Positions 8,402 through 17,400 of a stretch of 64,000 bases of DNA are shown here, piece after piece. Position numbers and translations under genes: made by a program. This DNA comes from Magnetofaba australis IT-1 (GTDB lineage: Bacteria > Pseudomonadota > Magnetococcia > Magnetococcales > Magnetococcaceae). The notes under the pieces were generated by a model. That model had not been told where the DNA came from. It saw nothing but the letters and a program-made list of their open reading frames with translations, and ran no database searches. Positions within the stretch are counted from its first letter, which is position 1. Each line of letters starts with the position of its first letter. The stretch lies in contig NZ_LVJN01000021.1 of assembly GCF_002109495.1 (NCBI RefSeq), positions 372,001 to 436,000 on the forward strand. The letters are read 5' to 3'.

Positions 8402-9466
8402 TTATTCATTTCCATTGGATGTGATCTCCGCATACTTTAGCATAGTATAGGCTACTATTGAACAAGGTCTGCTCATATCCACTCCAGTTTCAGCTGTTGT
8501 CTCTACTGCATATGAGTAAATCTCACTTTCACTATCGGCAAGAGCACTCTCGATCCCGCCAACAAAATCGCTCTTTGCATTCATTGTAGGAGTCGGATTG
8601 ATTTCTATGAAATTATATTCGTCTAGCGTTGCATCATAGATTGTACTGGATGGTTTCAGCCTGACTCTGAAATCTATGCGGCCAACAGACGAATTACCTA
8701 GGAATATCATTAATTTGTTTATCTTATTAACGATTTCCTTTGGAACTGTATAATAAACTTTAGTGATGGATTCTGGTACAATACCGACTCTATTTATTGA
8801 TTTTGCACCACTATCTAATACCCACGCCGCATCAGCATCGGGAATGAATGCGACACCGTGCCCGCAAAGATACGTTTTGTGTATATCGCTATAGAGAATT
8901 GGAATAGTAACATCTATTCCCTCTACAAATTCTTGGTATATATATTCAATATCATTCTTCTTATGGTCTTTAAAGTCTCTAATCTCGCCGATTTCCAATC
9001 CTGAGCTGCTGCCATAATCTCTAGGCTTTTTGACAATTGTACGGATTGATTGATCTAGATCACCAATATCTGTTGCCCATTCAGGGCATGAAAACCCCAC
9101 TTTTGTCGCTATTAAATTTGCTGTATCTTTTCTCTCGCCAGCAATCATTGCTTCTGTTCTGTTGGGCATTGGAATAACGTTATACCAATAGGATATGGAA
9201 GGAACGAGCGCCCACAATGAAATGTTTTTATTTCCGCAAATCAGATTTACTGAATAATCAATATTTTTGAGAGCGACTGAAGGGCTCCCAATAAATGTCT
9301 CAATATCAATATATTTTACATTCATACCAAGGGATTCAAAGCCTTCTCCAAGAAAGGCCATGACATTAATTCCCCATTGATGATACCAAACTTGAGAAGC
9401 TCGGTTTCCTGGAACATATTGGTAGACAACACAAACATTTTTCTTCAAATATGGATTATGATGCAT
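8402..9466 (-). CDS. ATP-grasp protein, D-Ala-D-Ala ligase-like
   Basis: The protein has an ATP-grasp layout: an N-terminal substrate lobe, then KPRDYGSSSGLEIG with the ATP-binding lysine, IYQEFVEGIDVT in the central domain, and RIDFRVR ... FIEINPTPTMN with metal-binding acid and Asn residues as in D-alanine-D-alanine ligases. It probably makes a peptide or amide bond using ATP. The start at 9466 is chosen because AAGGA sits 7 nt upstream; ATG at 9493 and GTG at 9550 in the same frame are alternatives, the last lying inside the right-hand inverted repeat. The gene is AT-rich and foreign-looking. It converges on the TPR-like gene and its 3' end overlaps that gene's remnant. Substrate is unknown. 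Confidence 0.75.
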   Translation of the reverse strand: MHHNPYLKKNVCVVYQYVPGNRASQVWYHQWGINVMAFLGEGFESLGMNVKYIDIETFIGSPSVALKNIDYSVNLICGNKNISLWALVPSISYWYNVIPMPNRTEAMIAGERKDTANLIATKVGFSCPEWATDIGDLDQSIRTIVKKPRDYGSSSGLEIGEIRDFKDHKKNDIEYIYQEFVEGIDVTIPILYSDIHKTYLCGHGVAFIPDADAAWVLDSGAKSINRVGIVPESITKVYYTVPKEIVNKINKLMIFLGNSSVGRIDFRVRLKPSSTIYDATLDEYNFIEINPTPTMNAKSDFVGGIESALADSESEIYSYAVETTAETGVDMSRPCSIVAYTMLKYAEITSNGNE

Positions 9467-9495
9467 CTCATATCCTTTGTGCTCGTTTGACATTC

Positions 9496-9539
9496 GAATT
9501 ATCCGCTGAGAAGGCAAACTGCTCGTTTGCGGATAATTC
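9496..9539. repeat. Hairpin at the right end of the putative invertible cassette
   Basis: GAATTATCCGC (9496-9506) pairs with GCGGATAATTC (9529-9539), and inside it GCAAAC (9514-9519) pairs with GTTTGC (9525-9530). The outer arms contain the core GATAATTC of the 23-bp inverted repeat, so this looks like a partial inverted duplication of the recombination site. The left-hand site lacks it. Confidence 0.7.
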
Positions 9540-9554
9540 TCAGTTATCACATAG
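9532..9554 (-). repeat. Right 23-bp inverted repeat of putative invertible cassette
   Basis: This is the exact reverse complement of 6132-6154. It lies just outside the ATP-grasp gene's preferred start, so both inner genes begin at a repeat and point inward. Confidence 0.85.
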
Positions 9555-9889
9555 TGTGGGATTTATTGTATGGTTGTGCATATAGCGTGTCAATTGACAA
9601 CCGGACAACCATTTGCGATTCGTTTTCGCATTGCTAAGCTTTCTGTTATCATTCAGTGCATATTATCTGTTTCTATTCCCACATGTAAACAAATTTATTG
9701 TGTTAATCCAGTCACACCGAAGTGAACCTATTTCATAGAAACACTCATAAAAGAGTCCATCTGTACGGCCCAGAGGCGCCTTGCCGACCCGCGTAGCACA
9801 GCATCCTTTCTGTCGGTGGGGAGTGAAGAACCGACGAAGCGCTGCTGGAGCGAACAGGTGCATTTTTCGTTAGAGGTTCTTATTCCCTC
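9555..9889. other. Intergenic stretch, no gene seen
   Basis: Between the right inverted repeat and the glycosyltransferase stop there is AT-rich sequence to about 9720, then sequence of chromosomal composition. A small inverted motif, gtcaattgac (9586-9595), stands beside the direct motif caacc..gacaacc. No convincing ORF, tRNA or terminator was found. The composition change near 9720 may mark the island's right border. Confidence 0.5.
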
Positions 9890-11023
9890 TCAATTGCCTC
9901 CATACACCGCCAGATACCTTTGCGCCACCTGCGCGATGTCAAAATCCGCCACTGCATCGCGCAGAATTTTCGCATCATGTGACGCATCTAGCGCCATTTG
10001 CATGGCGCTGGCCATTGCCGCTATGTCGCCTGGCGGGGTGATCTGTCCCAAGCGCCCATTATCCAGAAACTCCCGCGGGCGCGGACCACAATCGGTGGTA
10101 ACGATACGACAGCCGCAGCGCATCGCCTCGACAAGAACCAGTGAGAAGCCCTCGGCTATCGAGGAGACCACAAACAGGTCGCAGCGGCTCATATAGGCAT
10201 AGGGATTGTCGCAGAAACCGTGCAGATCCACTGCTTCTGCGATGCCAAGCTCATGACATAATCCCGTCAGCTCCTCACGCAATGGCCCCTCACCCAGAAT
10301 GATCAGACGCGCTCTGTGTTGCGTTGCGCGCAGTTGCGCAAAGGCGTGCAGCAGAGTGGAGAAATCCTTTTCCGGCGCCAATCGCCCCACCGCCAGCAGG
10401 ATTGGTCCGTCATCCCCCCCGAGCCATGGGTGATCCACAGGTGCGGCGGCTTTGTTTTCGATGGCTGCAAAGTCCAGTGGATTGGGTAGAGAGATTACGT
10501 TGTGCAGCGGCTTGCCGCGGTCGGCGGCCAGTTCATCGGCGATGGCGTCGGAGACCACCAGCACGCCGTCGGCTTTGGGGTAGAGCCAGCGGATGATCCA
10601 GCGCATCACCTGTTCCGAACGCGCGCGATGGGCGCGCCCCACGGTGAGCAGCGCCACCTCCTGCACATAGCAGCGCACCGGCAAACGAGTGGGATAGAGC
10701 ACTGCCAGCAGCAGCATGATATTGGCGTGGGTCATACACGAGATCACGCTATCCTGCGGGTTCTCCTTCAACCAACGCCGCAGCGGACGCGGCGCGTGAC
10801 GGATCTGCGGCACATTGAGATTGACCACCGCAATGCGCGGATCCAGCAACTCCAACCACGGACCATCCACTGTGCAGGCGACCATAGTGACCTGCGCGCC
10901 TTGAGCGACGTGGTCATTGGCCAACATGGCGAACACATGTTCCGCGCCGCCCCAACTCAGAGAGGGCAGAAAGAACGCGATGCGCGGCGCTTTGGCGGGT
11001 GTTGTGTCAGGAGCGGTCATCAT
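9890..11023 (-). CDS. Glycosyltransferase, GT4-type
   Basis: The product is about 377 residues with a GT-B fold. The N-terminal Rossmann domain opens with RIAFFLPSLSWGGAEHV. The C-terminal nucleotide-sugar domain has LLAVGRLAPEKDF and the EGFSLVLVE motif (the E-x7-E of GT4 enzymes), followed by CGCRIVTTDCGPRPREFL. It probably transfers a sugar to a lipid-linked or surface glycan; donor and acceptor are unknown. The ATG pair at 11023/11020 is preferred to the GTG at 11032. It lies 14 nt downstream of the dGTPase gene on the same strand, so the two may share a transcript without being functionally related. Confidence 0.85.
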   Translation of the reverse strand: MMTAPDTTPAKAPRIAFFLPSLSWGGAEHVFAMLANDHVAQGAQVTMVACTVDGPWLELLDPRIAVVNLNVPQIRHAPRPLRRWLKENPQDSVISCMTHANIMLLLAVLYPTRLPVRCYVQEVALLTVGRAHRARSEQVMRWIIRWLYPKADGVLVVSDAIADELAADRGKPLHNVISLPNPLDFAAIENKAAAPVDHPWLGGDDGPILLAVGRLAPEKDFSTLLHAFAQLRATQHRARLIILGEGPLREELTGLCHELGIAEAVDLHGFCDNPYAYMSRCDLFVVSSIAEGFSLVLVEAMRCGCRIVTTDCGPRPREFLDNGRLGQITPPGDIAAMASAMQMALDASHDAKILRDAVADFDIAQVAQRYLAVYGGN

Positions 11024-11037
11024 CTGGCTCACACGGG

Positions 11038-12393
11038 TTAGACATCGATGCCGTTGAGTCTGCGGTACAGACGCAGCGCCTGTTTATCGCTCATGCCGGA
11101 GAGAAAATCGGTGAGGAACAGCAGCGCCTCATAGGAGTTGACAGTGGGCGCACCCCGGAGCGTCGTCAGAGTTTCGGCGTCCAGCAGCGCGGCCAGATAG
11201 CGATGTTGCGAATCCAACGCCGCCGTTTCCCATTGGGCGGCATGCAGCGCGATCACCACCGGTTGGAAGATCTCCAGCAAGCCTTGAATCACCCGCTGTC
11301 CGGCGGCCACCTTCAGCGCCACCGGCTCGGCCATGTAGAGGCGATCCCGGGCCAACTGGCCAGCGGCGCGCAGGGGTTCGGCCAGTGGCGAGGCGTCCAT
11401 TAATCCGCCGTGAAATTGACCGGCCAACAGTTCGGACTCATGATCCACAAAGGTTTGCGCGGCGGCCTCGTTGAGTTGACCCATGGCCATAGCGCGCAGC
11501 GTGCGCACTCTCTCCAAAGGCCCACCCTTCATGTCGAATTTCGGTTGGGCGATCTCTGTCAGTACGGTGATGGCCTCCCAGGGCGGGATCAGCCCCAACT
11601 CCACCCCATCCTCCAGGTCGATCACCCCATAGGTGATGTCGTCGGCGGCCTCCATCAGATAAGCCAGCGGATGACGTCGCCAGCGCGGCGCATCGGCGTC
11701 GGCTGTGATCATGCCGCAGCTTTCGGCGACCTCCGCCATCTGCGTTTGTTCGCTCTGAAAAAAGCCGTTCTTGCGTTTGGCCCCGGCGTCCCAGCGCTCC
11801 GCGGCGTTAACTTGCGCCAACGCCGGACGCGGATATTTGGTAAACGCCCCCAGCACCCCGTGAGTCAGGCGCAAGCCCCCTTTACGGCGACCCATCTCCA
11901 GTTGGGTCAACAGGCGAAACCCCTGCGCATTGCCTTCGAATTGGAGCAGATCGGCCTGTTGCGGGGGGTTCAGAGCGGCAAACCACGCCTCTTGCCGCCG
12001 CTGCGCGAACCAGGTTTGAATCGCCGACTCCCCCGCATGGCCGAACGGCGGATTGCCGATATCGTGGGCCAGGCAGGCGGCTTGCACCACATGGCCGAAG
12101 TAGGGCGCAGCGTACTCTGCGCGCAAGTGCGGGTGGCGCTTGCCGATCTCCTGCCCCACCTGCACGCCCAACGAACGTCCCACCGAGGCGGTTTCAATGC
12201 TGTGGGTCAGGCGATTGCGCACATGGTCGTTGTCCGGCAGCGCATGGACCTGGGTTTTGTCTTTTAGACGGCGGAAGGCGGCGGCGAAGGTGATGCGATC
12301 CAGGTCCACTTCGAACGGGTGGCGCGGATCGCTGGAGCTGCTTGCCGTGCGACCGCTGCGTTTCAGGCTCAGAAGGGTTTCCCACTGCATCAT
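11038..12393 (-). CDS. dgt: Deoxyguanosinetriphosphate triphosphohydrolase-like protein (HD domain)
   Basis: The 451-residue protein has the dGTPase signature. FRRLKDKTQV and NRLTHSIETASVGRSLG supply the first His, LAHDIGNPPFGHAGE the HD pair, and DDITYGVIDLEDG the distal Asp of the metal site. The family hydrolyses dNTPs to deoxynucleosides and triphosphate, influencing dNTP pools and phage sensitivity. The start is one of two adjacent ATGs (12393/12390) just ahead of the family N-terminus; no strong Shine-Dalgarno is visible. Upstream lies about 420 nt without a gene, so its promoter is probably there. Confidence 0.88.
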   Translation of the reverse strand: MMQWETLLSLKRSGRTASSSSDPRHPFEVDLDRITFAAAFRRLKDKTQVHALPDNDHVRNRLTHSIETASVGRSLGVQVGQEIGKRHPHLRAEYAAPYFGHVVQAACLAHDIGNPPFGHAGESAIQTWFAQRRQEAWFAALNPPQQADLLQFEGNAQGFRLLTQLEMGRRKGGLRLTHGVLGAFTKYPRPALAQVNAAERWDAGAKRKNGFFQSEQTQMAEVAESCGMITADADAPRWRRHPLAYLMEAADDITYGVIDLEDGVELGLIPPWEAITVLTEIAQPKFDMKGGPLERVRTLRAMAMGQLNEAAAQTFVDHESELLAGQFHGGLMDASPLAEPLRAAGQLARDRLYMAEPVALKVAAGQRVIQGLLEIFQPVVIALHAAQWETAALDSQHRYLAALLDAETLTTLRGAPTVNSYEALLFLTDFLSGMSDKQALRLYRRLNGIDV

Positions 12394-12817
12394 AATGGAT
12401 TTCCAGCAGATCGGATGACTCTTGAAATATCGTTACTGTGTGACGGTTATATTAGGGGAAAACACGCCTTGTCACACACACATTTTCACTCTGCGCCAGA
12501 TTGTGGCTTACGGCATTCGCCGCCCTGCGGACGACGGCCCCTGCGGGGCCTGCTCACCGCCGTTTCCTCGTTTGCCTGCGTACCCGCTTCACACGCCCAG
12601 GCTCTCAATCCACTCCGGAATGGCTCGCCTCTGCTCAAGGGGAAACGGCTTGAAGATCAAAGATATTGGGGCGCTGCCCCAAACCCCGGTCGGGCTCTGC
12701 CCGACACCCGCCAGGGCGCCGCCCTGGACCCGCTGGGGTCGCGGACCCCAGACCCCGCCTCCGGCCAGCCGGAGGCCCATAGTCACCTTGGGCCCGACCT
12801 CTTTCCCACAAACACTT
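12394..12817. repeat. Intergenic region with hairpin-mosaic repeat (copy A)
   Basis: From about 12655 to 12785 the sequence is a chain of short palindromes joined by ACCC-type links: GGGGCGCTGCCCC, CGGGCTCTGCCCG, AGGGCGCCGCCCT, CTGGGGTCGCGGACCCCAG, and CCTCCGGCCAGCCGGAGG at 12758-12775, ending in the family's ccatagtca edge. The 12394-12654 part holds further GC-rich palindromes (around 12525-12560) and no recognisable gene. Confidence 0.8.
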
Positions 12818-13717
12818 TTACTCCGCGCCAGACTCTAACCCAGCGTCCTGCTCGATGCTCCGCATCAACGCCGCCAAGTCCAAGTCACCCAAGCCCCTCT
12901 CCATCGCTTTGGCGTAGGCGTCCCGCACCGCCTGCGCGCCTGGCAGCTCCGCGCCCTGCTTGCGCGCCTCCTCCACGATCAAGTCCATATCCTTGGCCAC
13001 TAGCGACAACGGAAAGTGCGGCGCAAAATCCCGCGCCATCAACGCACTCCCCTTCATGCTCAGTAGCGGCGACGCCATCACCCCGCTATTGAGCGCATCA
13101 ATGAACATCTGCGCAGGCAATCCCATCTTGCGCGTCAGCGCCAGCGACTCGCACAGCCCGTTGATGAGGTTGGCCAACATCAGATTGATGGCCAACTTCA
13201 TGCGCGTGCCGTCGCCAATGGCGCCGCAATGCACCGTGGTCTTGCCCAACGCATCCAGCAGCGGGCGCGCCGCATCGATATCCGCCGCCTCGCCCCCCGC
13301 CAGAAACACCAACTGCGCCGTCTCCGCCGGGACTTTACTCCCCGACACCGGTACGTCCAGAAACCGTCCGCCAGCCGCTTGCACCCGTTTGGCCGCCTCC
13401 TGCGTCGCCTCCACCGAGACGGTGGAGGCGTTGAGGATGGTCTTGCCATTGAGGTCGCCCGCCGCCACGCCGTTCGGGGCGTCGATTACCGCCAGCAGCG
13501 CCGCCGGATCGGTGACCATGATCACCACCTGATCGGCCCACTGCGCCAGCGCCATGGGCGACTCGGATACCGTTATGCCATCACGCTGAAAAGGTGCGCT
13601 GCGCTGGGCCGAACGGTTCCACACCTGGATCTCGAATCCCGCCTTGTGCGCATTGCGCGCCATGGGCGCGCCCATGATGCCCAGCCCGATGAATCCCGCT
13701 TTGCCTGTGCCGCTCAT
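12818..13717 (-). CDS. 3-hydroxyisobutyrate dehydrogenase family oxidoreductase
   Basis: The 299-residue product has the beta-hydroxyacid dehydrogenase layout. The NAD(P)-binding motif GFIGLGIMGAPMARN is at residues 8-22, the substrate-binding motif DVPVSGSKVPAETAQL near 120-136, and the catalytic lysine lies in GTRMKLAINLMLAN near 170. Members reduce or oxidise short 3-hydroxyacids such as 3-hydroxyisobutyrate, tartronate semialdehyde or succinic semialdehyde. The exact substrate cannot be told from sequence. GAGGG lies upstream of the ATG at 13717. It is transcribed in the same direction as the HigBA pair behind it, with a 30-nt gap. Confidence 0.85.
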   Translation of the reverse strand: MSGTGKAGFIGLGIMGAPMARNAHKAGFEIQVWNRSAQRSAPFQRDGITVSESPMALAQWADQVVIMVTDPAALLAVIDAPNGVAAGDLNGKTILNASTVSVEATQEAAKRVQAAGGRFLDVPVSGSKVPAETAQLVFLAGGEAADIDAARPLLDALGKTTVHCGAIGDGTRMKLAINLMLANLINGLCESLALTRKMGLPAQMFIDALNSGVMASPLLSMKGSALMARDFAPHFPLSLVAKDMDLIVEEARKQGAELPGAQAVRDAYAKAMERGLGDLDLAALMRSIEQDAGLESGAE

Positions 13718-13747
13718 CTCTGTTTCACCCTCTGATTTTTCATCCGT

Positions 13748-14050
13748 CTATGCAGCGTGTGGCTCGATGTTTTGCAGCGTTTCATCCATCTCAAACCGCG
13801 CCACATCCACATCATACGCCGCTTGCAAACGCATCCAAAAATCCGCCGTCGTGCCAAAGAATCGCCCAAATCGCAAAGCGGTATCCGCTGTGATGGCGCG
13901 TTTGCCGCGCACAATCTCACTAATGCGTATGGGTTGCACATGAATCGCCAGCGCCAAACGATTCTGACTGATGCCCATGGGCTGCAAAAAATCCTCTTTA
14001 AGCACTTCGCCGGGATGGACTGGCTTCAAATCGGGGTCGCGATCCATCAT
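13748..14050 (-). CDS. higA: HigA-family antitoxin (XRE helix-turn-helix)
   Basis: The 100-residue protein opens with the HigA signature (VHPGEVLKEDFLQPMGIS) followed by an HTH (QNRLALAIHVQPIRISEIVRG) and the conserved TADTALRFGRFFGTTADFWM segment. It neutralises the HigB toxin and represses the operon. It starts 6 nt after the toxin stop, the usual toxin-first order of higBA systems. Repressor sites probably lie in the palindromic sequence upstream of higB. Confidence 0.9.
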   Translation of the reverse strand: MMDRDPDLKPVHPGEVLKEDFLQPMGISQNRLALAIHVQPIRISEIVRGKRAITADTALRFGRFFGTTADFWMRLQAAYDVDVARFEMDETLQNIEPHAA

Positions 14051-14056
14051 CTCTCC

Positions 14057-14338
14057 TCAATGGTAGTCCACGATCTCGACATCATAAGCATCGCCATTGC
14101 GCCAACAAAAACAGATCCGCCACTGCTGATTGATTCGAATGCTGTGTTGCCCTTGACGGTCACCGCTCAACGCTTCCAATCGATTGGCGGGCGGAATACG
14201 CAAATCATTCAAATCCCCTGCGCTATCCAGCATTTTCAGTTTGCGCAGAGCGGTTTGCTTGATCGTGGCGGGCGCTTTGCCCGTACGCTGCATGTGAAAC
14301 AGCTTTTGCGTCTCTTTGCAGCGGAATGACTTGATCAT
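14057..14338 (-). CDS. higB: HigB-family toxin (RelE/ParE fold)
   Basis: The 93-residue protein matches HigB toxins: MIKSFRCKETQKLF at the N-terminus, the RIPPANRLEALSGDR segment, and the C-terminal core SIRINQQWRICFCWRNGDAYDVEIVDYH. Such proteins are ribosome-dependent mRNA endonucleases, held inactive by HigA. Length and all core positions are intact, so the module looks functional. Confidence 0.9.
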   Translation of the reverse strand: MIKSFRCKETQKLFHMQRTGKAPATIKQTALRKLKMLDSAGDLNDLRIPPANRLEALSGDRQGQHSIRINQQWRICFCWRNGDAYDVEIVDYH

Positions 14339-14342
14339 GGCA

Positions 14343-14382
14343 GATTATATCGCATGACGATAATATCGTGTATCGATAAATG
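14343..14382. promoter_or_regulatory. Putative higBA operator/promoter region
   Basis: Just upstream of higB an AT-rich stretch contains the perfect palindrome CGATAATATCG and overlapping half-sites (TATCG/CGATA) repeated four times. Type II antitoxins bind such palindromes to autorepress. Assignment is by position and symmetry only. Confidence 0.4.
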
Positions 14383-14402
14383 GGGTAAGCAACCCTGGTT
14401 TG

Positions 14403-17400
14403 TTAATAATCCCGTTTCCAGTTCAGGCCCAGGTTGGCGGCGGAGTCTTCGTTAACGCCGGTCTCCACCACCACTTCGGGGAACACCGTCACCTCCACGT
14501 TGACCTTGCCGCTGCCGGCGGCCATGCCCTTCTCCACTTCCAGATAGACCTTGTCGTTGATGTACTTGCCCACACTCACCGCGCCGGTCTCCACCGAGTC
14601 GCCGCCGAAGTCCAGCCGATCCACCCCCAGGCCGCGCTGCAGCTTGTCCACAAAACCGGGACCGCCGCCGCCGCCCTGCAGGGAGTCCAGCGCTGCGGCC
14701 AGTTTCAGCGCCTGGGCCGGGGTGATGCTGGCGGCGTCGCGTTTGAACAGCAGCTGCGCCATCACCTCATCCTCGGGCTTGGCCGGTTCGCTGGAGAGGG
14801 CCAGCTCCGGTTTGGCGGCGGAGCCGGAGACGCCGATGATGGCCAGCAGATCGCCGCCCTGGGCGGTGGCTTCGATATCCAGCTGCGGCAGCGGCGGGGT
14901 GGCGCCGGTGAAGCGAATTTCGCCCTTACGCAGATTGAACTGATGGTCCAGCAGCGCGAGAATGCCCTTTTTGATCTGTAGATCGCCGGTGATGATCGGT
15001 TCGCTGGCCTGCCCGCCGATGTGCAGATCGCCCAGCCATTCGGAGTCCAGTCCGCTACCCTTGACGAACATGCGGCCCGGAATGGCGATGGTCAGATCCA
15101 GATCGGTGCGCGTGGGCGGCTCCGCCTTGGCGGCCTGTTTGGGTTTGCGCGGCGCGCCTTTGCGCTCGATCTCCACCACATTGATGTCGGGACCGCGGCC
15201 GCTGGGGATATAGATCTCCGCATGGTTGACGGTGGTGGTTCCGCGCACCGACTGACGCCGGGCGTTGCCCTGTAGATGAATGTCGCTGCTGGCGTTGAGC
15301 AGCAGATCATCGCGCCGCACCAGGGTGGCCTGGTCGATCTTCACCGTCAGATCCAGCGGGAACTGTTTGGCCGCATCCAGGGAGACCTGCCCGTTGAGGG
15401 CGATGCGGCCCGACTCGCCGTCGCTGGCGGTCAGCTCCTGCAAGCGGATCACATCGCCCTCGGCGCGGGCGTGCATGACGATATTGCGCAGCAGCAGCCC
15501 CGCCTCGCTCTGCTCCACCGCGCCGCCGCTGAGGTTCAACTGCCCGGTCACCGCCGGTTTGTTCACCGTGCCGAGAATCTGCAGGTCGGCGTCGAGAATC
15601 CCCGCCAGACGGGTGGTCTCATCCAGCGCGGCCCAGGCGGCGGCGCGGGCCAGACTGACTTTGCCCTTGATCTCGGCGGTCAGGGGGCGGTCGCTGGGCA
15701 GCTCGGCGACGAACGGTTGTAGACCGAAATTGAGCGGCGCGGTCACATGGGTGGTGAGCGGCCCTTCGGTCAGACCGGTGGCGGTGAGATTGGCCTCCAG
15801 TCCGCGCCCGGGTTTGATCTCGGCGCGGGCTTTCATCTGCAGCGGCGGCAGATTGGCGAATTCGGCGCTGCGCGGTTTGACGTCGGCCAGGGAGATATCC
15901 GCCGTGGTCAACGGCTGTCGCGCCGGACCGGTGATGCGCGCATCCACCACCGCGCGCCCCTCGATGGGGTAGATCTGCAAGCGGTCGAGGAGCTTGAGCG
16001 GCAACTCGGCGCGGGCCTGGGCGTTGATATGTCCGGCACGATGGCTGCCCCGGGCCTGCAGACGCGCCCCGGCCACGGTCAGATCCAGATCCGACAGCAC
16101 CACCTCATCTTTGACTGAAGCCACGGCGAAGGGGGCGGCCAGGGTCACCGGCTCGCCATCCAGCAGACCACTGAGTTTGCTCACGCTGGCCTGCATGCCC
16201 GCCTTGCTCTGCGCTACGTGGGCGGCGGCCTCCAGTTCAAACGGCACGGTGGCGGCGCCTTTGGTGTGCAAGCGGATATCCAGATCGCGCAGGCGCCCGG
16301 TGACGGCGGCGGTGAGGGTTTCGATAGACGCGCCGTCGGCCTCCAGCGCTTTGAGATCGACATTGCCTTGCAGATGGATCGCCTCGCCGCGCTTCTGCGC
16401 CAGGGCGGTGAGATCCAGCGCCTCCAGAGCGCCGAAGTCGCCCGCCAGTTTGCTCACATGGGCGGTGACATCGGCGGTTTGATCCAGCTTGTCGCGGCCC
16501 AATTTGGCGTCCAGACGCACCACGCCGCTAAGTTTCTGGCCATGCCAGGGGGTCAGCGCCGCCAGCTCTTCAGCATTGGCTTGCAGCGCGCCGGTGACCA
16601 GTTTGTTTGTCAGATCGATCTCCAGATCCCCCGCCGCGCGGGTTTGCGGCGCCGTCAGCTGCAATCCGCTCAACACGATGCGGCTCTTATCGGCGTTGGC
16701 GGCGAAGCCGCTGGCCAGATCCAGCGAACCCTGGGGCTGGGTGGCGATCAGACGCAGTTGCCCATGGGGCGCGCCAAACGGGTCATCGGTCTCCAAATCC
16801 GCCTGGATGCGCTCAAAACGCTGCGCGTCGACCCGCAGCGCGCGGGCCACCACATTGGCGGAGACGTGGGGCTTCTCCGCCGCGCCCCGGGTGATGATGC
16901 GGGCGCTCACGGCGCCGCCCAGGGGGGTTTTCGCCATGACGGTGAGGGGCGAGAGATCGTCGATATCCACGGTGACGTCGGCGGCCAGGCGTTTCTTGGC
17001 CGGGTCAAAGTTCACCTCCCCTGCCGCCTGGGCGTGTTTGGCCTGCAATTGCAGACCCTTCAGGGTCACTGCGCCGCTCTTGGGGGCCAGGGAGAAGCGC
17101 GCCTGCAAGCTGGGATCAGGCCCCAACAGCCCCGGCTCTGGCAGCCCTTTCAAGCCGCGTCCGGCCAGATTCAGCGCGCCGTCAATTTTGGCCAGTTGCG
17201 GGGCCATGCGCGCATCCACATGCAGCGACGCCGCGCCCCCCGCAGCGGTGAGCCCCAGCGGAGCCAGCAGCGGATTGAGTTGCGGCGCATCCAGATCGGC
17301 CTGGAACTGGCCCGACTGCTGGTCGATGCGGTAGCCGCCGGTCGCGGTGAGGGCGGCCAGCTCGCCATTGTCCAGTCGCAGTTGTTGCAAGCGCAATGTA

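Larger units (their letters stand above)
6155..8424 (+). pseudogene. TPR-like hypothetical gene interrupted by an IS1-family element
   Basis: The left part (6155-7390) encodes 412 residues and the right part (8239-8424) continues in the same phase for about 61 residues. At the joint the protein reads as a tetratricopeptide repeat, NAGTAYLVNGKYK followed by IRYLESA, so about two codons seem lost and the original gene was about 470-475 codons. The first 200 residues match no family I know. The region is clearly AT-rich and uses codons unlike the flanking chromosome, indicating transfer. Its ATG directly follows the inverted repeat. The right part ends 22 nt inside the 3' end of the convergent ATP-grasp gene. 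Function is unknown. Confidence 0.7.

Noticed and set aside
9496-9539. Integron attC site
   Set aside because: It is a nearby hairpin with a tyrosine recombinase in the region, but RYYYAAC/GTTRRRY boxes and the imperfect attC layout are absent.
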